59,595 nucleotides of DNA. Source: Paralcaligenes ureilyticus. GTDB taxonomy: Bacteria; Pseudomonadota; Gammaproteobacteria; Burkholderiales; Burkholderiaceae_B. The stretch's first letter is position 1. Each line of letters begins with the position of its first letter. Below the pieces are notes generated by a model. That model was given only the letters and a program-made list of their open reading frames with translations. It did no database searches and had not been told where the DNA came from. The translations under genes were made by a program, and so were the position numbers. This document shows, piece after piece, positions 1-8,173 of the stretch. The stretch spans positions 1 to 59,595 of the forward strand of contig NZ_SMAJ01000020.1 in assembly GCF_004346225.1 (NCBI RefSeq), given 5' to 3'.

Positions 1-73
1 CGGCGTGCGAACTCGTGGGGCGAATAGCCCACTGGGCTATTCGCAATCGTCCCACTCAAACAGCGCACGCCTT
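1..73. repeat. Palindromic element, family 2 (cut by window edge)
   Basis: The first 71 bases fold on themselves. An 11-bp arm at 20-30 pairs with 34-44 around the loop ACT, and GGCGTGCG (2-9) pairs with CGCACGCC (64-71). The right flank (CTCAAACAG followed by GCGC and a TTG-CCCC run, about 51-92) resembles the minus strand of the larger palindrome at 40845-41067, but the central stem has a different sequence. I read it as a second copy of that element, possibly continuing left of the window. No gene lies between 1 and 313; the rest of the gap holds REP-like hairpins. Confidence 0.5.
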
Positions 74-176
74 GGATCCCCGAAGCCGGCCCTGCGCGCG
101 GCGCGCCCGAATCGCCCGCCCCGCCTTAACCGCTCACGATGCTCGTTTTGTGGATGTTTGGGGGGTCGTTGTTCAT

Positions 177-293
177 GTAGCGGCACCCCTTGTGGGTGCC
201 ATCTTTGATAAATGAGATGCAGCTCATTGCGTCGATGGCACCCACAAGGGGTGCCGCTACGAAACGTGCTCGTGGCACCCCTTGTGGCTGCCA
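177..293. repeat. REP-like hairpin cluster A (3 copies)
   Basis: Copies lie at 177-203 (+), 234-260 (-) and 273-293 (+). The first two are a tail-to-tail inverted pair with GGCACCC/GGGTGCC stems around CTTGT and a GTAG head. The third has lost its GTAG head and has a mixed stem (GGCACCC with GGCTGCC, one mismatch). Upstream, CCTTAACCGC-CACGATGC (124-142) matches the right arm of the hairpin at 8016-8082 at 18 of 19 positions, so parts of a longer element are shared. The cluster sits downstream of the IclR gene. Confidence 0.85.
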
Positions 294-313
294 AAATCCT
301 CGAACAAGAAAAA

Positions 314-1114
314 TTACAGGTCGCCCAGTTCGGAATTGATGCTGCGGGCCGTTGCCAGGACTTGCGGGGCCAGGGTGCGACGGACTTCGTCCAGTCCCCA
401 ACGCGGCGAGGGTACAGCGATATTGACCGCGCCTACGGGGGCTCCAAACCGGTCAATCAGCGGCGCTGCAATCGAGATGTCGCCGATGAACGCTTCCTGG
501 TCGTTGAGCGCATAGCCCAGGCGCCGGGCATCGGCCAAGGCTTGCTGCAATCCAGGCAGTTCGGTGACGGTATGTTGCGTCATGGCCTTTCGCGTGGATC
601 GCGCCAGATGTTCGCGCGCTGTCGCCGGATCGAGTCGCGACAGGATGGCGCGGCCGGCAGCGGTGCAGAAGGCGGGCAGGCGCGAGCCCACGTGCAGGTC
701 GACGCTGACGGCGTGCAGGCTGGGAAAGCGCGCGATGTAAACGATCTCGTCGTCTTCGAGCTTCATTAAGTTGACCGTTTCACCCGTGCGCCGGTTGAGC
801 GCTTCCATATGGGGGTGAGCTTTCTCGCGCAGGCGATCCATGGCGAGCACGGTGTGGCCAAACTCCAATAGCCGGCTTGACAGCGTATAGGCCCGGGTGT
901 CGGGATGCTGGCGCAGGTAGCCCAGCGTTTTTAGCGTGTGTGTGATTCGCTGCACGACGCTGCGGTTCAGTCCTGCGAGTTGGGCCAGTTCGGTGAGCGC
1001 GACGGGTCGCGCCGCGTGTTTAAGCGCTTCGAGTACGCGAAAGCCCTTGCCTATCGAGCCGACAAATAGCGGGTTTTCGGTGTCTGGTTGCGTTTCGTTC
1101 TGTTGCGAGGCCAT
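314..1114 (-). CDS. IclR-family transcriptional regulator
   Basis: A 266-residue protein with an N-terminal winged helix (segments GKGFRVLEAL, ALTELAQLAGLNRSVVQRI) and a C-terminal ligand-sensing domain (SRLPAFCTAAGRAILSRL), the usual IclR layout and length. The ATG at 1114 is chosen because the residues upstream of it are not IclR-like and overlap the preceding gene. It follows the nitrilase gene by one base, so it is probably co-transcribed with the hydrolases and likely controls this cluster and perhaps the divergent receptor gene. The effector is unknown. Family assignment is firm; the target is inference. Confidence 0.9.
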   Translation of the reverse strand: MASQQNETQPDTENPLFVGSIGKGFRVLEALKHAARPVALTELAQLAGLNRSVVQRITHTLKTLGYLRQHPDTRAYTLSSRLLEFGHTVLAMDRLREKAHPHMEALNRRTGETVNLMKLEDDEIVYIARFPSLHAVSVDLHVGSRLPAFCTAAGRAILSRLDPATAREHLARSTRKAMTQHTVTELPGLQQALADARRLGYALNDQEAFIGDISIAAPLIDRFGAPVGAVNIAVPSPRWGLDEVRRTLAPQVLATARSINSELGDL

Positions 1115-1115
1115 C

Positions 1116-1991
1116 TTAATCCGGGTTGGCATGAATAAGAGGATCATACAGATCGGGGCGCCGATCGCGCCACCAGGGAAACGCTTTTCTTGCGGAGACC
1201 GCGTCATCCAGATCGATTTCACTGACCAGCAGTTCGGGTTGCTCAGCGCCGGCCTGGGCAATAAGCATGCCTCTGGGATCGATAATCATGCTGCGGCCCA
1301 GATGATGCCGTTCGCCTTCTGTGCCCACGCGATTGCAGGCCAGTACGAATACGCCATTTTCGTAAGCCCGTGCACGCACGGGTACCTCCCAGATTGACGC
1401 TCGATGAACCGGATCGGAGTAGGTGGAAAAGCTGATCGGTATGGCGATCAGCTCGGCGCCCTTTAACGCCAGTACGCGCGATGCCTCCGGGTAGAGCCTG
1501 TCGTTGCAAATCTGAATGCCGACGCGAGTGCCGGCCACTGTATAAACGTCCAGCCGGTCACCGGGCGTGAAATAGAATTTCTCGTAGCTTCCGGTTCCTG
1601 CGGGCAGCGCATTGGGAAAATAGGCTGGAATATGGGTTTTGCGGTAAGTGCCGACGAGCTGTCCGTGCTCATCAATGATTTGCGCCGCATTGAAATAGCC
1701 GGCCGCCGTGCGTTCGGCCAGGGGAAGTATCAGGGCGATTTTCAGTGCTTTGGCCTTGTCGCGCAGGCCGCGCAGAACGGGATCGTCCGCCGTCATGAAG
1801 TAGCTGTCGAAATCCTTTTCAAGCCGATTCGCGAAAAAGGGTGCAAGAAACAGCTCGCAGAACGTGAGAAGGCGCACCGATTGCCGGCCGGCTTCATCGA
1901 GCAGCGCATGAGCCAGCGCTTCGATTTCCGCCGACCCGCTTTCGACGACGCTGCCCGTTTGCGCTGCGGCGATAATAAGTTTGCGTGTCAC
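1116..1991 (-). CDS. Nitrilase-superfamily hydrolase, N-carbamoyl-D-amino-acid-hydrolase-like
   Basis: About 291 residues. The Glu-Lys-Cys triad of the carbon-nitrogen hydrolase superfamily is visible: Glu in CELFLAP (about 46), Lys in YRKTHIP (about 118) and Cys in QICNDRLYPE (about 162). The ICNDR-PE context and the EKFYFTPGD segment resemble D-carbamoylases, which release D-amino acids from N-carbamoyl-D-amino acids. I prefer the GTG at 1991, preceded by GGGG at six bases' spacing; a TTG at 2003 is possible and would overlap the dipeptidase stop. It lies between the dipeptidase and the IclR regulator. The exact substrate (carbamoyl-amino acid, amide or nitrile) cannot be read from sequence. 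Confidence 0.8.
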   Translation of the reverse strand: MTRKLIIAAAQTGSVVESGSAEIEALAHALLDEAGRQSVRLLTFCELFLAPFFANRLEKDFDSYFMTADDPVLRGLRDKAKALKIALILPLAERTAAGYFNAAQIIDEHGQLVGTYRKTHIPAYFPNALPAGTGSYEKFYFTPGDRLDVYTVAGTRVGIQICNDRLYPEASRVLALKGAELIAIPISFSTYSDPVHRASIWEVPVRARAYENGVFVLACNRVGTEGERHHLGRSMIIDPRGMLIAQAGAEQPELLVSEIDLDDAVSARKAFPWWRDRRPDLYDPLIHANPD

Positions 1992-1993
1992 GG

Positions 1994-3001
1994 TTAGCCC
2001 CAAATCTGCTGAAATGCGCGCAGGAAGTTGCCGCCCGCAATGGCATTGACCTCCTGTGAGTTGAACCCGCCTTTTCCAAGTGCTTCGATAATCCGTGGAA
2101 ACTCGGCGGGGGTTGGAGTTTGAGCCGGGTAGCGGGCGGCGGATGCGTTGCCGAAGGCTTGAGCGTATTTTCCGCCGGTTTCAGGATAGGCGCCTTTCGA
2201 GAGCTCCAGTATCGATCGTACGCTTTGCTCGTTTTGCACCGCGGAGAAGTCAGTGCCTATGCCTATATGCTCGACACCGACCAGATCCGCAATGTATTGC
2301 ACGTGCCGAACGAAATTGGCCAGGCTGGGCGGGTGTTTGGGGTTGCCGTCCCAGTTCAGAAAGCCGTGTATCGACGCGCCGATAATGCCACCGGTTTTGG
2401 CAATGGCACGGATGGCTTTGTCCGACTTGTTGCGGACTTGGTCGTCCAACCCTTTTGCGTTTGCATGCGTGGCGAGCACGGGCTTGTGCGACGCCTTTGC
2501 CGCTTCGATGGTGGTTCGATCGCCGCAATGCGATAGGTCGATAGCGATGCCGACGTCGTTCATCTCGGCCACCAGCGCCAGGCCGAAACGCGTCAAGCCG
2601 CCGCCGCGTTCTTCCAGGCACCCGTCGCCGACCGCATTGGCCTCGTTATAGGTCAGCTGTACGACACGCAGGCCCATCGCGTGGAAGGCCGCCACCCGGT
2701 CGATCTGAACTCCGAAAGGCAGTGAATTCTGCCAGCCCATGATCAGGCCCGTGCGACCTTCCTCCTGCGCTGTCAGGATGTCGCTGGCCGTGCGCACCAG
2801 ACGCCAGTTGCAGTCCGGCATGGCCAGGCGCTTGTGCCATTGGCCGAGTGCCGTGAAGGTTTCCTCCAGCCCCCAGTGCATATGCGTGACGGTAATATTC
2901 GCCGCCGTAACGCCGCCGGCGCGAAACGGCGCGGGGTTGCCGTCGCAGAAGTAGACAAGGCCGTCAATGACCGGGGCTGGGCGCAGAGGTTTCTTGCTCA
3001 T
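1994..3001 (-). CDS. M19 (renal dipeptidase-type) peptidase, divergent active site
   Basis: A 335-residue protein of the membrane-dipeptidase family. Recognisable ligand motifs are DLSHCGDRT (His158), LATHANAKG (His179) and GIGTDFSA (Asp251). The N-terminal HxD pair that normally binds the first zinc is missing: the segment reads VIDGLVYF, with Leu15 and Tyr17 at those places. The usual metal-bridging Glu falls in MGWQN and is also absent. It may be a one-metal subfamily or have a changed reaction. M19 enzymes often tolerate D-residues at the C-terminal position, which fits the neighbouring carbamoylase-like and DadA-like genes. No signal peptide is seen. Confidence 0.8.
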   Translation of the reverse strand: MSKKPLRPAPVIDGLVYFCDGNPAPFRAGGVTAANITVTHMHWGLEETFTALGQWHKRLAMPDCNWRLVRTASDILTAQEEGRTGLIMGWQNSLPFGVQIDRVAAFHAMGLRVVQLTYNEANAVGDGCLEERGGGLTRFGLALVAEMNDVGIAIDLSHCGDRTTIEAAKASHKPVLATHANAKGLDDQVRNKSDKAIRAIAKTGGIIGASIHGFLNWDGNPKHPPSLANFVRHVQYIADLVGVEHIGIGTDFSAVQNEQSVRSILELSKGAYPETGGKYAQAFGNASAARYPAQTPTPAEFPRIIEALGKGGFNSQEVNAIAGGNFLRAFQQIWG

Positions 3002-3060
3002 GGTTTAGTCGCTTTCCTTTACGGGTCGATATGCGGGCGTAATACCGGTAGCTGCGTGAA

Positions 3061-3100
3061 GTATTGAAATGTAATACATAGTATTGCAAATTTAAATACT
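3061..3100. promoter_or_regulatory. Candidate operator in divergent intergenic region
   Basis: AT-rich stretch in the 185-bp gap between the dipeptidase (-) and the receptor gene (+). GTATT and AATAC face each other at 3061-3077, and AGTATT/AATACT at 3080-3100, giving repeated half-sites in a GC-rich background. This is where a regulator of both units, such as the IclR protein, would be expected to bind. Assignment to that protein is inference. Confidence 0.35.
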
Positions 3101-3186
3101 AGCGGATAAAGTGCCGTCATGCAAGGTTTGGGTCAACGAGCATTTGCACGTTTACAGGCCTCGCCTTATTTTGCAAAGGAGTTGTG

Positions 3187-4164
3187 ATGATGCATCGACG
3201 CCATCTGCTTTTGGGAGCACTGTCTGCGCTATTGCTGTCTGCCGGCGCCTTTGCCGGCACGCCATCCTGGCCGACAGAACCGATCAAGCTGGTCATCGGG
3301 TACTCGCCGGGAGGCAGCACCGACACAGCCGGTCGATTGCTGGCCAAATATTTAAGCAACTCTCTTGGCCGACAGGTATTGGTGGAGAATCGGCCGGGCG
3401 CGGGCGGCACGATTGGCGCGGCTTATGTCGCGCGCGCCAAGCCCGACGGCTACACCTTGCTATTGGCGGCCTCGCCCGAGGTGTCCATTGCCCCGATTGC
3501 CATGAAGCACATGCCCTATGATCCGCTCAAAGACCTTGCGACGATTTCGCTGGTAGGCAAGGTCACCTTTGTTCTGGTCGTCAATCCCTCACTTCCGGTC
3601 AAAACCCTGGCCGACCTGATCGCTTATGCCAAGGCTAATCCGGGCAAGCTGAACTATTCCTCTTTTGGTTCCAATACATCCAACCATCTGGTGGGCGAAG
3701 AGTTCAAAGTGGCCGCCCATATCAGCGCGACACATGTGCCTTATAAAGGCAGTGGCCCATCCATTGCCGACCTTATGGGTGGCCAGGTTCAATACACCTT
3801 CGATACCGCTACGGCGACACTGGGTCAGGTGAAAGCCGGCCGGCTGCGAGCCCTGGCGGTAGCGGCAAACGAAAGGCTGGCCAACGCTCCGACAATTCCA
3901 ACCATGGCCGAGGCCGGCTTGCCCGGGTTTGTCGGCGGCACCTGGTTTGGTTTGCTTGCCCCGGCCCACACGCCCCAACCCATTATCGACCGCCTGAATG
4001 CCGAAACGCGCGCGGCGTTATCATCACCTGAATTGAAAAAGGCCTTCGACGATCTGAATATCGTCCCCTCTGCCGACTCTCCGAGCGAATTCCGTGGATT
4101 CATCAATTCGGAGATAGTGAAATGGCGTAGCCTGGCCGCGAAGGTGGGGATCAAGGCGCAATGA
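3187..4164 (+). CDS. Bug-family tripartite tricarboxylate transporter receptor
   Basis: About 325 residues: a secreted solute-binding protein of the TctC/Bug family. A cleavable signal peptide (basic start, hydrophobic LLLGALSALLLSAG, Ala-rich end) precedes WPTEPIKLVIGYSPGGSTD, the typical Bug opening; VENRPGAGG and VPYKGSGPS also fit. Family members deliver carboxylates, amino acids or similar small acids to TctAB membrane subunits, none of which is in the window. AGGAG at 3177-3181 favours the ATG at 3187 (or 3190) over the GTG at 3184. It starts the plus-strand pair with the DadA-like gene 21 bases downstream, suggesting it binds the substrate oxidised there. Confidence 0.9.
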   Translation: MMHRRHLLLGALSALLLSAGAFAGTPSWPTEPIKLVIGYSPGGSTDTAGRLLAKYLSNSLGRQVLVENRPGAGGTIGAAYVARAKPDGYTLLLAASPEVSIAPIAMKHMPYDPLKDLATISLVGKVTFVLVVNPSLPVKTLADLIAYAKANPGKLNYSSFGSNTSNHLVGEEFKVAAHISATHVPYKGSGPSIADLMGGQVQYTFDTATATLGQVKAGRLRALAVAANERLANAPTIPTMAEAGLPGFVGGTWFGLLAPAHTPQPIIDRLNAETRAALSSPELKKAFDDLNIVPSADSPSEFRGFINSEIVKWRSLAAKVGIKAQ

Positions 4165-4185
4165 ACAATAATCTGGCTGGATGCG

Positions 4186-5394
4186 ATGTCTGAGGGATTG
4201 GGTGCGGTAGTTGTGGTGGGTGGCGGGATTGTCGGTGTGTGCACGGCTTACGAATTGCGCAAGCGTGGCGCCGACGTTTTGCTGATTGATCGTGGGGAGC
4301 CTGGCCGGGGTTGCAGCTTTGGCAATTCGGGAGCGCTCAGTCCCAGTTCTGTTGTTCCGCTGGCGATGCCGGGCGTGTTGGCGGCGGTGCCGGGCATGCT
4401 GGGTGATGCCGATGGTCCTTTGTATTTGCCATGGCGTTATTTACCTCGGGCGCTGCCATGGCTGGCACGCTTTGTATGGTCGGCGCGATCTGCGCCGGTA
4501 GAAGCCGCAGCCACCCGCTTGGCCGCCTTGCATGAAAGCGCGGTGCAACGCCACGTGGCTTTGGCGCGCGAAGTGGGGGTGCCCGAGCTGATCTTGCAAC
4601 GCGGGCATCTCCATCTGTATCCGGACGAACGCGCGCTGTCCAAAGATGCGGCGGGATGGCGCTTGCGTAAAGAGCATGGTTTTCAATTCGAACGTCTGGA
4701 TCGCGACGGCATTCTTGCCTTGGAGCCTGTCGTCAGTTCCCGTTATCGAGTCGGCATTTTCCTGGCCGATCATGCCACGGTAAGGAATCCCTTTCGTTAT
4801 GTGCAGGCCATATTGCACAAATTCCTTGAGGTAGGCGGCCGGGTCTTGCGTGCCGATGTGCGGGCGCTTGAGCCAACGGTGGCGGGCGGCTGGCGGATCG
4901 AGACGACGGCGGGGCCGCAGGCGGTTCGGCAGGTGGTGGTGGCGGCCGGAGCCTGGTCGCGCCGCCTGCTCGACCCGCTGGGCGTGAAGCTTGCGCTGGA
5001 AGCGCAGCGCGGTTATCACGTTCAGTTTCGGGGATCCGCATCGCCGGTCTCGCGCACGGTGGTTTTGGCGGACCGCAAGGTATTTGTTACCCCCATGGAA
5101 GAGGGGGTGCGGGTGGGCGGCACTGTCGAGATTGGCGGCCTGGAATCCCCCGCGAATCCACGGCGTGCCGATATGCTGCTGCGTATCGCGCGCGAGAATT
5201 TCGAGTGCCTCAGGGATCAACCTTTTTCCACATGGATGGGGCATCGCCCTTGCATGCCCGATTCCGTGCCTGTTATCGGCCCGGTGGCCGGCCGCCACGG
5301 CCTGTGGCTGGCTGTGGGTCATGGTCATTTGGGTGTGACCGATTCGGTGCGTACGGCCGATATGATCGCAAGCCAGATGTCCGGCGATTTATAG
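4186..5394 (+). CDS. FAD-dependent D-amino-acid dehydrogenase-like oxidoreductase (DadA family)
   Basis: 402 residues. The Rossmann FAD motif VVGGGIVGVCTAYEL (about 10-24) is followed by the acidic strand end LLIDRGEP. The SFGNSGALSPSS segment and C-terminal GLWLAVGHGHLGVT are typical of the DAO/DadA family. These flavoproteins oxidise D-amino acids or related secondary amines to oxo acids and pass electrons to the respiratory chain. With a carbamoylase-like enzyme and a dipeptidase opposite, a role as the terminal oxidase of a D-amino-acid salvage route is plausible. The Shine-Dalgarno signal is weak, suggesting coupling to the receptor gene. Substrate is inferred. Confidence 0.82.
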   Translation: MSEGLGAVVVVGGGIVGVCTAYELRKRGADVLLIDRGEPGRGCSFGNSGALSPSSVVPLAMPGVLAAVPGMLGDADGPLYLPWRYLPRALPWLARFVWSARSAPVEAAATRLAALHESAVQRHVALAREVGVPELILQRGHLHLYPDERALSKDAAGWRLRKEHGFQFERLDRDGILALEPVVSSRYRVGIFLADHATVRNPFRYVQAILHKFLEVGGRVLRADVRALEPTVAGGWRIETTAGPQAVRQVVVAAGAWSRRLLDPLGVKLALEAQRGYHVQFRGSASPVSRTVVLADRKVFVTPMEEGVRVGGTVEIGGLESPANPRRADMLLRIARENFECLRDQPFSTWMGHRPCMPDSVPVIGPVAGRHGLWLAVGHGHLGVTDSVRTADMIASQMSGDL

Positions 5395-5424
5395 GGCGGT
5401 CATATTTTGTTCGTACCTTGTCCT

Positions 5425-5514
5425 GTAGCGGCAGCCCTTGTGGGTGCCAAAATCGTTGGTAGTGGAGACGCTATCGGTCAATGCGCTGATGGCAGCCACA
5501 AGGGCTGCCGCTAC
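5425..5514. repeat. REP-like hairpin pair B
   Basis: Tail-to-tail inverted pair between two convergent genes: 5425-5449 (+), a mixed stem GGCAGCC/GGGTGCC with one mismatch, and 5488-5514 (-), a perfect GGCAGCC/GGCTGCC stem. It fills nearly the whole gap between the DadA-like gene and the AsmA gene and could act as a bidirectional transcription barrier. No T-tract terminator is visible here. Confidence 0.85.
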
Positions 5515-5534
5515 AGGTAAACGGGCCGTCGACA

Positions 5535-7631
5535 TTAATGTGCAGGTCCGGGCCGCGCAGGGGTAGGGATGGCAGGTTTGGAGTTTTTTGATGCGGTCGA
5601 ATTTGCACCGGGTTCGGCCTTTCGGGTCTTCCCAGCGGGCGGCGCCTTGGGCGCTTTGCTAACCGCCGCCAGCAAAGCGGCGCAGTCATTGGTGTCGTTC
5701 GTCCCGGTATTGAGCAGGGGCAGCAGCGCGGCAAATGGGGTGGCGATCACGCCCAGCGCGATAGCGGCGCCTGCCCGCACGATGATCGGCCCTTTCTGGA
5801 CCCCCACGTCGGGGTGTTTGAAGGTCCCCTTTACATATAACGGCGAGCGCAATGTGAACATGCGCAGTGTTTTATTTTCGGGATTGATATCCAGATTCAA
5901 TTGCTCCGTGGCAAGGTTGATCTGTCCCGTGACATCCACAATGGCGTCTTGCGTGTCGAGCTTGAATTCGCGTGCCTGCATCAGGCCCTTGGAGACGGTG
6001 AAGTCGCTGGCGAGGCAGTTCAGCACAATCTGTTTATCGCCAAAGAGCTTGACCATGATGATATTGGCCACATTCAGCCCCGCGGTTTCAAGCAGGAGCT
6101 TGCTGATGGTGCCTTTGCTGACCAGCGCTTTGATTTCGCCGTTGGAATGCGCCAGCAGCGTGGCCACCGATGTGCCCTCGGCGGATAAAGACGCATCGCC
6201 ATGAAGCTCTCCAAAGCTGGCATCCATCGTTTCGGCCGCCGGGAAGAGTTTTTTCAGTTTAAGGTGGCGGGCCGAGGTCACCAGATTGGCCTTGATCTGG
6301 CCGCCCCGCCCGTCAAGCTTGATCGTATTGCTCAGGGTTCCTCCGGCCATCCCGAAATTCAGGGGCGTGAGTGACAGTACCCTGTCATTCAGCACAAGAT
6401 GCGTGGAAAGATTGTCGATAGGCAAATCTTTGTTGCGAATGATCTTGTGTCCGCTGAACTTAACGTCCGCATCCATGGCTCCCCAGGCGGCGGTGCTGAT
6501 GGGGTCGACGGGCAATACCTTGTCCGCAGGTTGCTTCACCTTGGGCGCTTGCGCGTCTTTGGCCTTGGCGTCGCTGGTATCGGCGCCGATGAGCGGTCCC
6601 AGATCTTTGAACCTCAATAATTTTGATTCAACCGTCCCGGTCAGCAGCGATCGCGGCTTTTGCATCTGGTATTGCAGGGTGCCTTCCAGGTCGCTCTTGC
6701 CTACGATGCCCTTGAAGTTCTCGTACAGCCACTTGCTGTGGCCCTTTTCCAGGGTGCCCACCAGATGGCCTTGCGTGTGATAGGGTGGGGTGTTGGGCAG
6801 CACCACTCCAATCAGCGGGTAAAGCGCTGCCATTGTGTTTCCGGCCAGTTTCAGGCGTACGTCCAGAGCGGCCAGCGCCTGCGGCTTGGTCAGCGTCCCT
6901 TCGATGCTGATGGTCGTCGCGCCCACGGTGATGGCGCCTTGCAGCGGAAAGGGCGCACTGTTTTGTTGCAATGACAATATCTTTCCCGCCTGGCCTTTGC
7001 CGCTGATTTTCGCGCCGTTATAGGTGCCGCTTGCGGCCCACGCTATGCCGTACCCCTCTGGCGTAACCTCGGGCAGGCTGTCGAGAGTGGCTTTCAGATC
7101 GAGCCGGCTGACGGCATCGGTTACCTGCAATGCAACGTGTTCCAAGGACAGTTTTTGTAGATCGACTGTCCATGGCGAAGGCGTTGTGGCGTTATCCTGG
7201 GTAAAGGTCCAGTTGTTTTGTTGATCGGCCTGGCGTTCGAGCGCCAGATTGGCGCCTCGAATTTCCAGGTTGGAAATCTGAACCGTGTGATCGAGCAGCG
7301 CCCAGGGGTTCAGCGCCACGGTCAGGCTGTTCACTTCGGCCATGTTTGCGCCGGTTTGGCCTGAAGGCGGGTTGCCGACGACAAGTTGTTCGGCATGAAT
7401 TTGCGGCCAGGGTATCCAGTTGTGCCAGCCATTCTGGTTTTGCGGCTTGACCCAGTTGAGCACCAGGTCACCCTGTATGGCGATGGGCCGGCCCGCCATG
7501 GCGCTGGCCTGGCGGTTGATCCATGGCTTGGCATAGTCCACGCCGATCGTCAGGGCCAGCGCTACGCACAGTACAAGGCTTGCCAGGAGGGCGATGCATC
7601 CCCAAAGAATTATTTTGACATAGCGTGGCAC
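5535..7631 (-). CDS. AsmA-family protein
   Basis: 698 residues. An N-terminal membrane anchor (hydrophobic stretch about 8-30) is followed by RPIAIQGDLVLNW, the AsmA entry motif, and long beta-rich repeats typical of AsmA/YhdP-like bridge proteins. These are thought to help move phospholipids to the outer membrane or affect its assembly. The C-terminal 50 residues are Pro/Ala/Lys-rich and low complexity. The GTG start at 7631 is supported by AGGAG five bases upstream. It is a single gene with no operon partner; inverted 8-mers (7694-7701 and 7731-7738) lie upstream and may be regulatory. Confidence 0.85.
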   Translation of the reverse strand: MPRYVKIILWGCIALLASLVLCVALALTIGVDYAKPWINRQASAMAGRPIAIQGDLVLNWVKPQNQNGWHNWIPWPQIHAEQLVVGNPPSGQTGANMAEVNSLTVALNPWALLDHTVQISNLEIRGANLALERQADQQNNWTFTQDNATTPSPWTVDLQKLSLEHVALQVTDAVSRLDLKATLDSLPEVTPEGYGIAWAASGTYNGAKISGKGQAGKILSLQQNSAPFPLQGAITVGATTISIEGTLTKPQALAALDVRLKLAGNTMAALYPLIGVVLPNTPPYHTQGHLVGTLEKGHSKWLYENFKGIVGKSDLEGTLQYQMQKPRSLLTGTVESKLLRFKDLGPLIGADTSDAKAKDAQAPKVKQPADKVLPVDPISTAAWGAMDADVKFSGHKIIRNKDLPIDNLSTHLVLNDRVLSLTPLNFGMAGGTLSNTIKLDGRGGQIKANLVTSARHLKLKKLFPAAETMDASFGELHGDASLSAEGTSVATLLAHSNGEIKALVSKGTISKLLLETAGLNVANIIMVKLFGDKQIVLNCLASDFTVSKGLMQAREFKLDTQDAIVDVTGQINLATEQLNLDINPENKTLRMFTLRSPLYVKGTFKHPDVGVQKGPIIVRAGAAIALGVIATPFAALLPLLNTGTNDTNDCAALLAAVSKAPKAPPAGKTRKAEPGANSTASKNSKPAIPTPARPGPAH

Positions 7632-7740
7632 AGTCGCTCCTTTGGTTTGCTCAGCCGAAACGCTTCAGGAAATATCTTGATTCCGTTGTAAATGTAACGC
7701 TATTGGGCGAAGCTACCTGTAACGATGTGAAGCGTTACTG

Positions 7741-7772
7741 GAAAACAAAACGCCAACCCATGAAGGTTGGCG
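7741..7772 (-). terminator. Rho-independent terminator after tRNA-Thr
   Basis: Perfect 8-bp stem CGCCAACC/GGTTGGCG (7751-7758 and 7765-7772) with a six-base loop, followed on the minus strand by TTTTGTTTTC. It lies 17 bases past the tRNA 3' end. Confidence 0.8.
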
Positions 7773-7789
7773 TAAAGGTTTGATTTTAT

Positions 7790-7865
7790 TGGTGCCGGTT
7801 AGAAGAGTCGAACTCCTGACCTTCGCATTACAAGTGCGCTGCTCTACCAACTGAGCTAAACCGGC
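7790..7865 (-). tRNA. tRNA-Thr (UGU)
   Basis: 76 nucleotides including an encoded CCA end. The 7-bp acceptor stem (GCCGGTT with AACCGGC), D arm GCTC-GAGC, anticodon loop CTTGTAA (anticodon TGT) and the GTTCGAC T-loop are all visible. The base pair at the top of the anticodon stem (27-43) is G-A. It decodes ACA/ACG-type threonine codons. Confidence 0.95.
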
Positions 7866-7906
7866 GAACGCGACATTCTACAAGATTTTTACGTTCCGGT
7901 TGGGAA

Positions 7907-7997
7907 ATGGCAGCCACAAGGGCTGCCACTACAAATACGTACCCGTAAACAAATACATACCCGTGAATCATGTAGCGGCAGCCCTTGTGGCTGCCAT
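7907..7997. repeat. REP-like hairpin pair C (head-to-head)
   Basis: 7907-7932 (-) and 7972-7997 (+), both GGCAGCC/GGCTGCC stems. The heads face each other across a spacer containing ACGTACCCGTAAAC and ATACCCGTGAATCAT. The same spacer motif recurs between head-to-head copies at 29983-30021 and 40745-40765, so the pair plus spacer is itself a repeated unit. Confidence 0.85.
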
Positions 7998-8015
7998 TTC
8001 CAACAGCCGTAGCGT

Positions 8016-8158
8016 CGTGGGCGGTTAAGGTAGAGCAGGCGACTCGGGCACGTCGGAGCCTGATCTACCTTAACCGCCCACGATGCGGGGATAGAACGTT
8101 CTAGGCTAGATAGGATTAATGCGGGAGGATGGGTGCCACCCACAAGGGGTGGCGCTAC
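8016..8158. repeat. Long hairpin plus extended REP-like copy D
   Basis: 8016-8034 and 8064-8082 are perfect 19-bp inverted arms around a 29-base loop that can pair further (CAGGC/GCCTG). Next to it, 8134-8158 (-) is a REP-like hairpin with a GCCACCC/GGGTGGC stem. Read on the minus strand, the 80 bases 8158-8079 match 37637-37716 at 69 of 80 positions without gaps, so this copy carries a conserved tail beyond the hairpin. No ORF of interest is present in the 7866-8173 gap. Confidence 0.8.
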
Positions 8159-8173
8159 GGGTGTGCCGCCAAT

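Noticed and set aside
5-401. Small overlapping frames at the window start
   Set aside because: All run across palindromic and REP-like sequence and encode Arg/Pro-rich or repeat-derived peptides.
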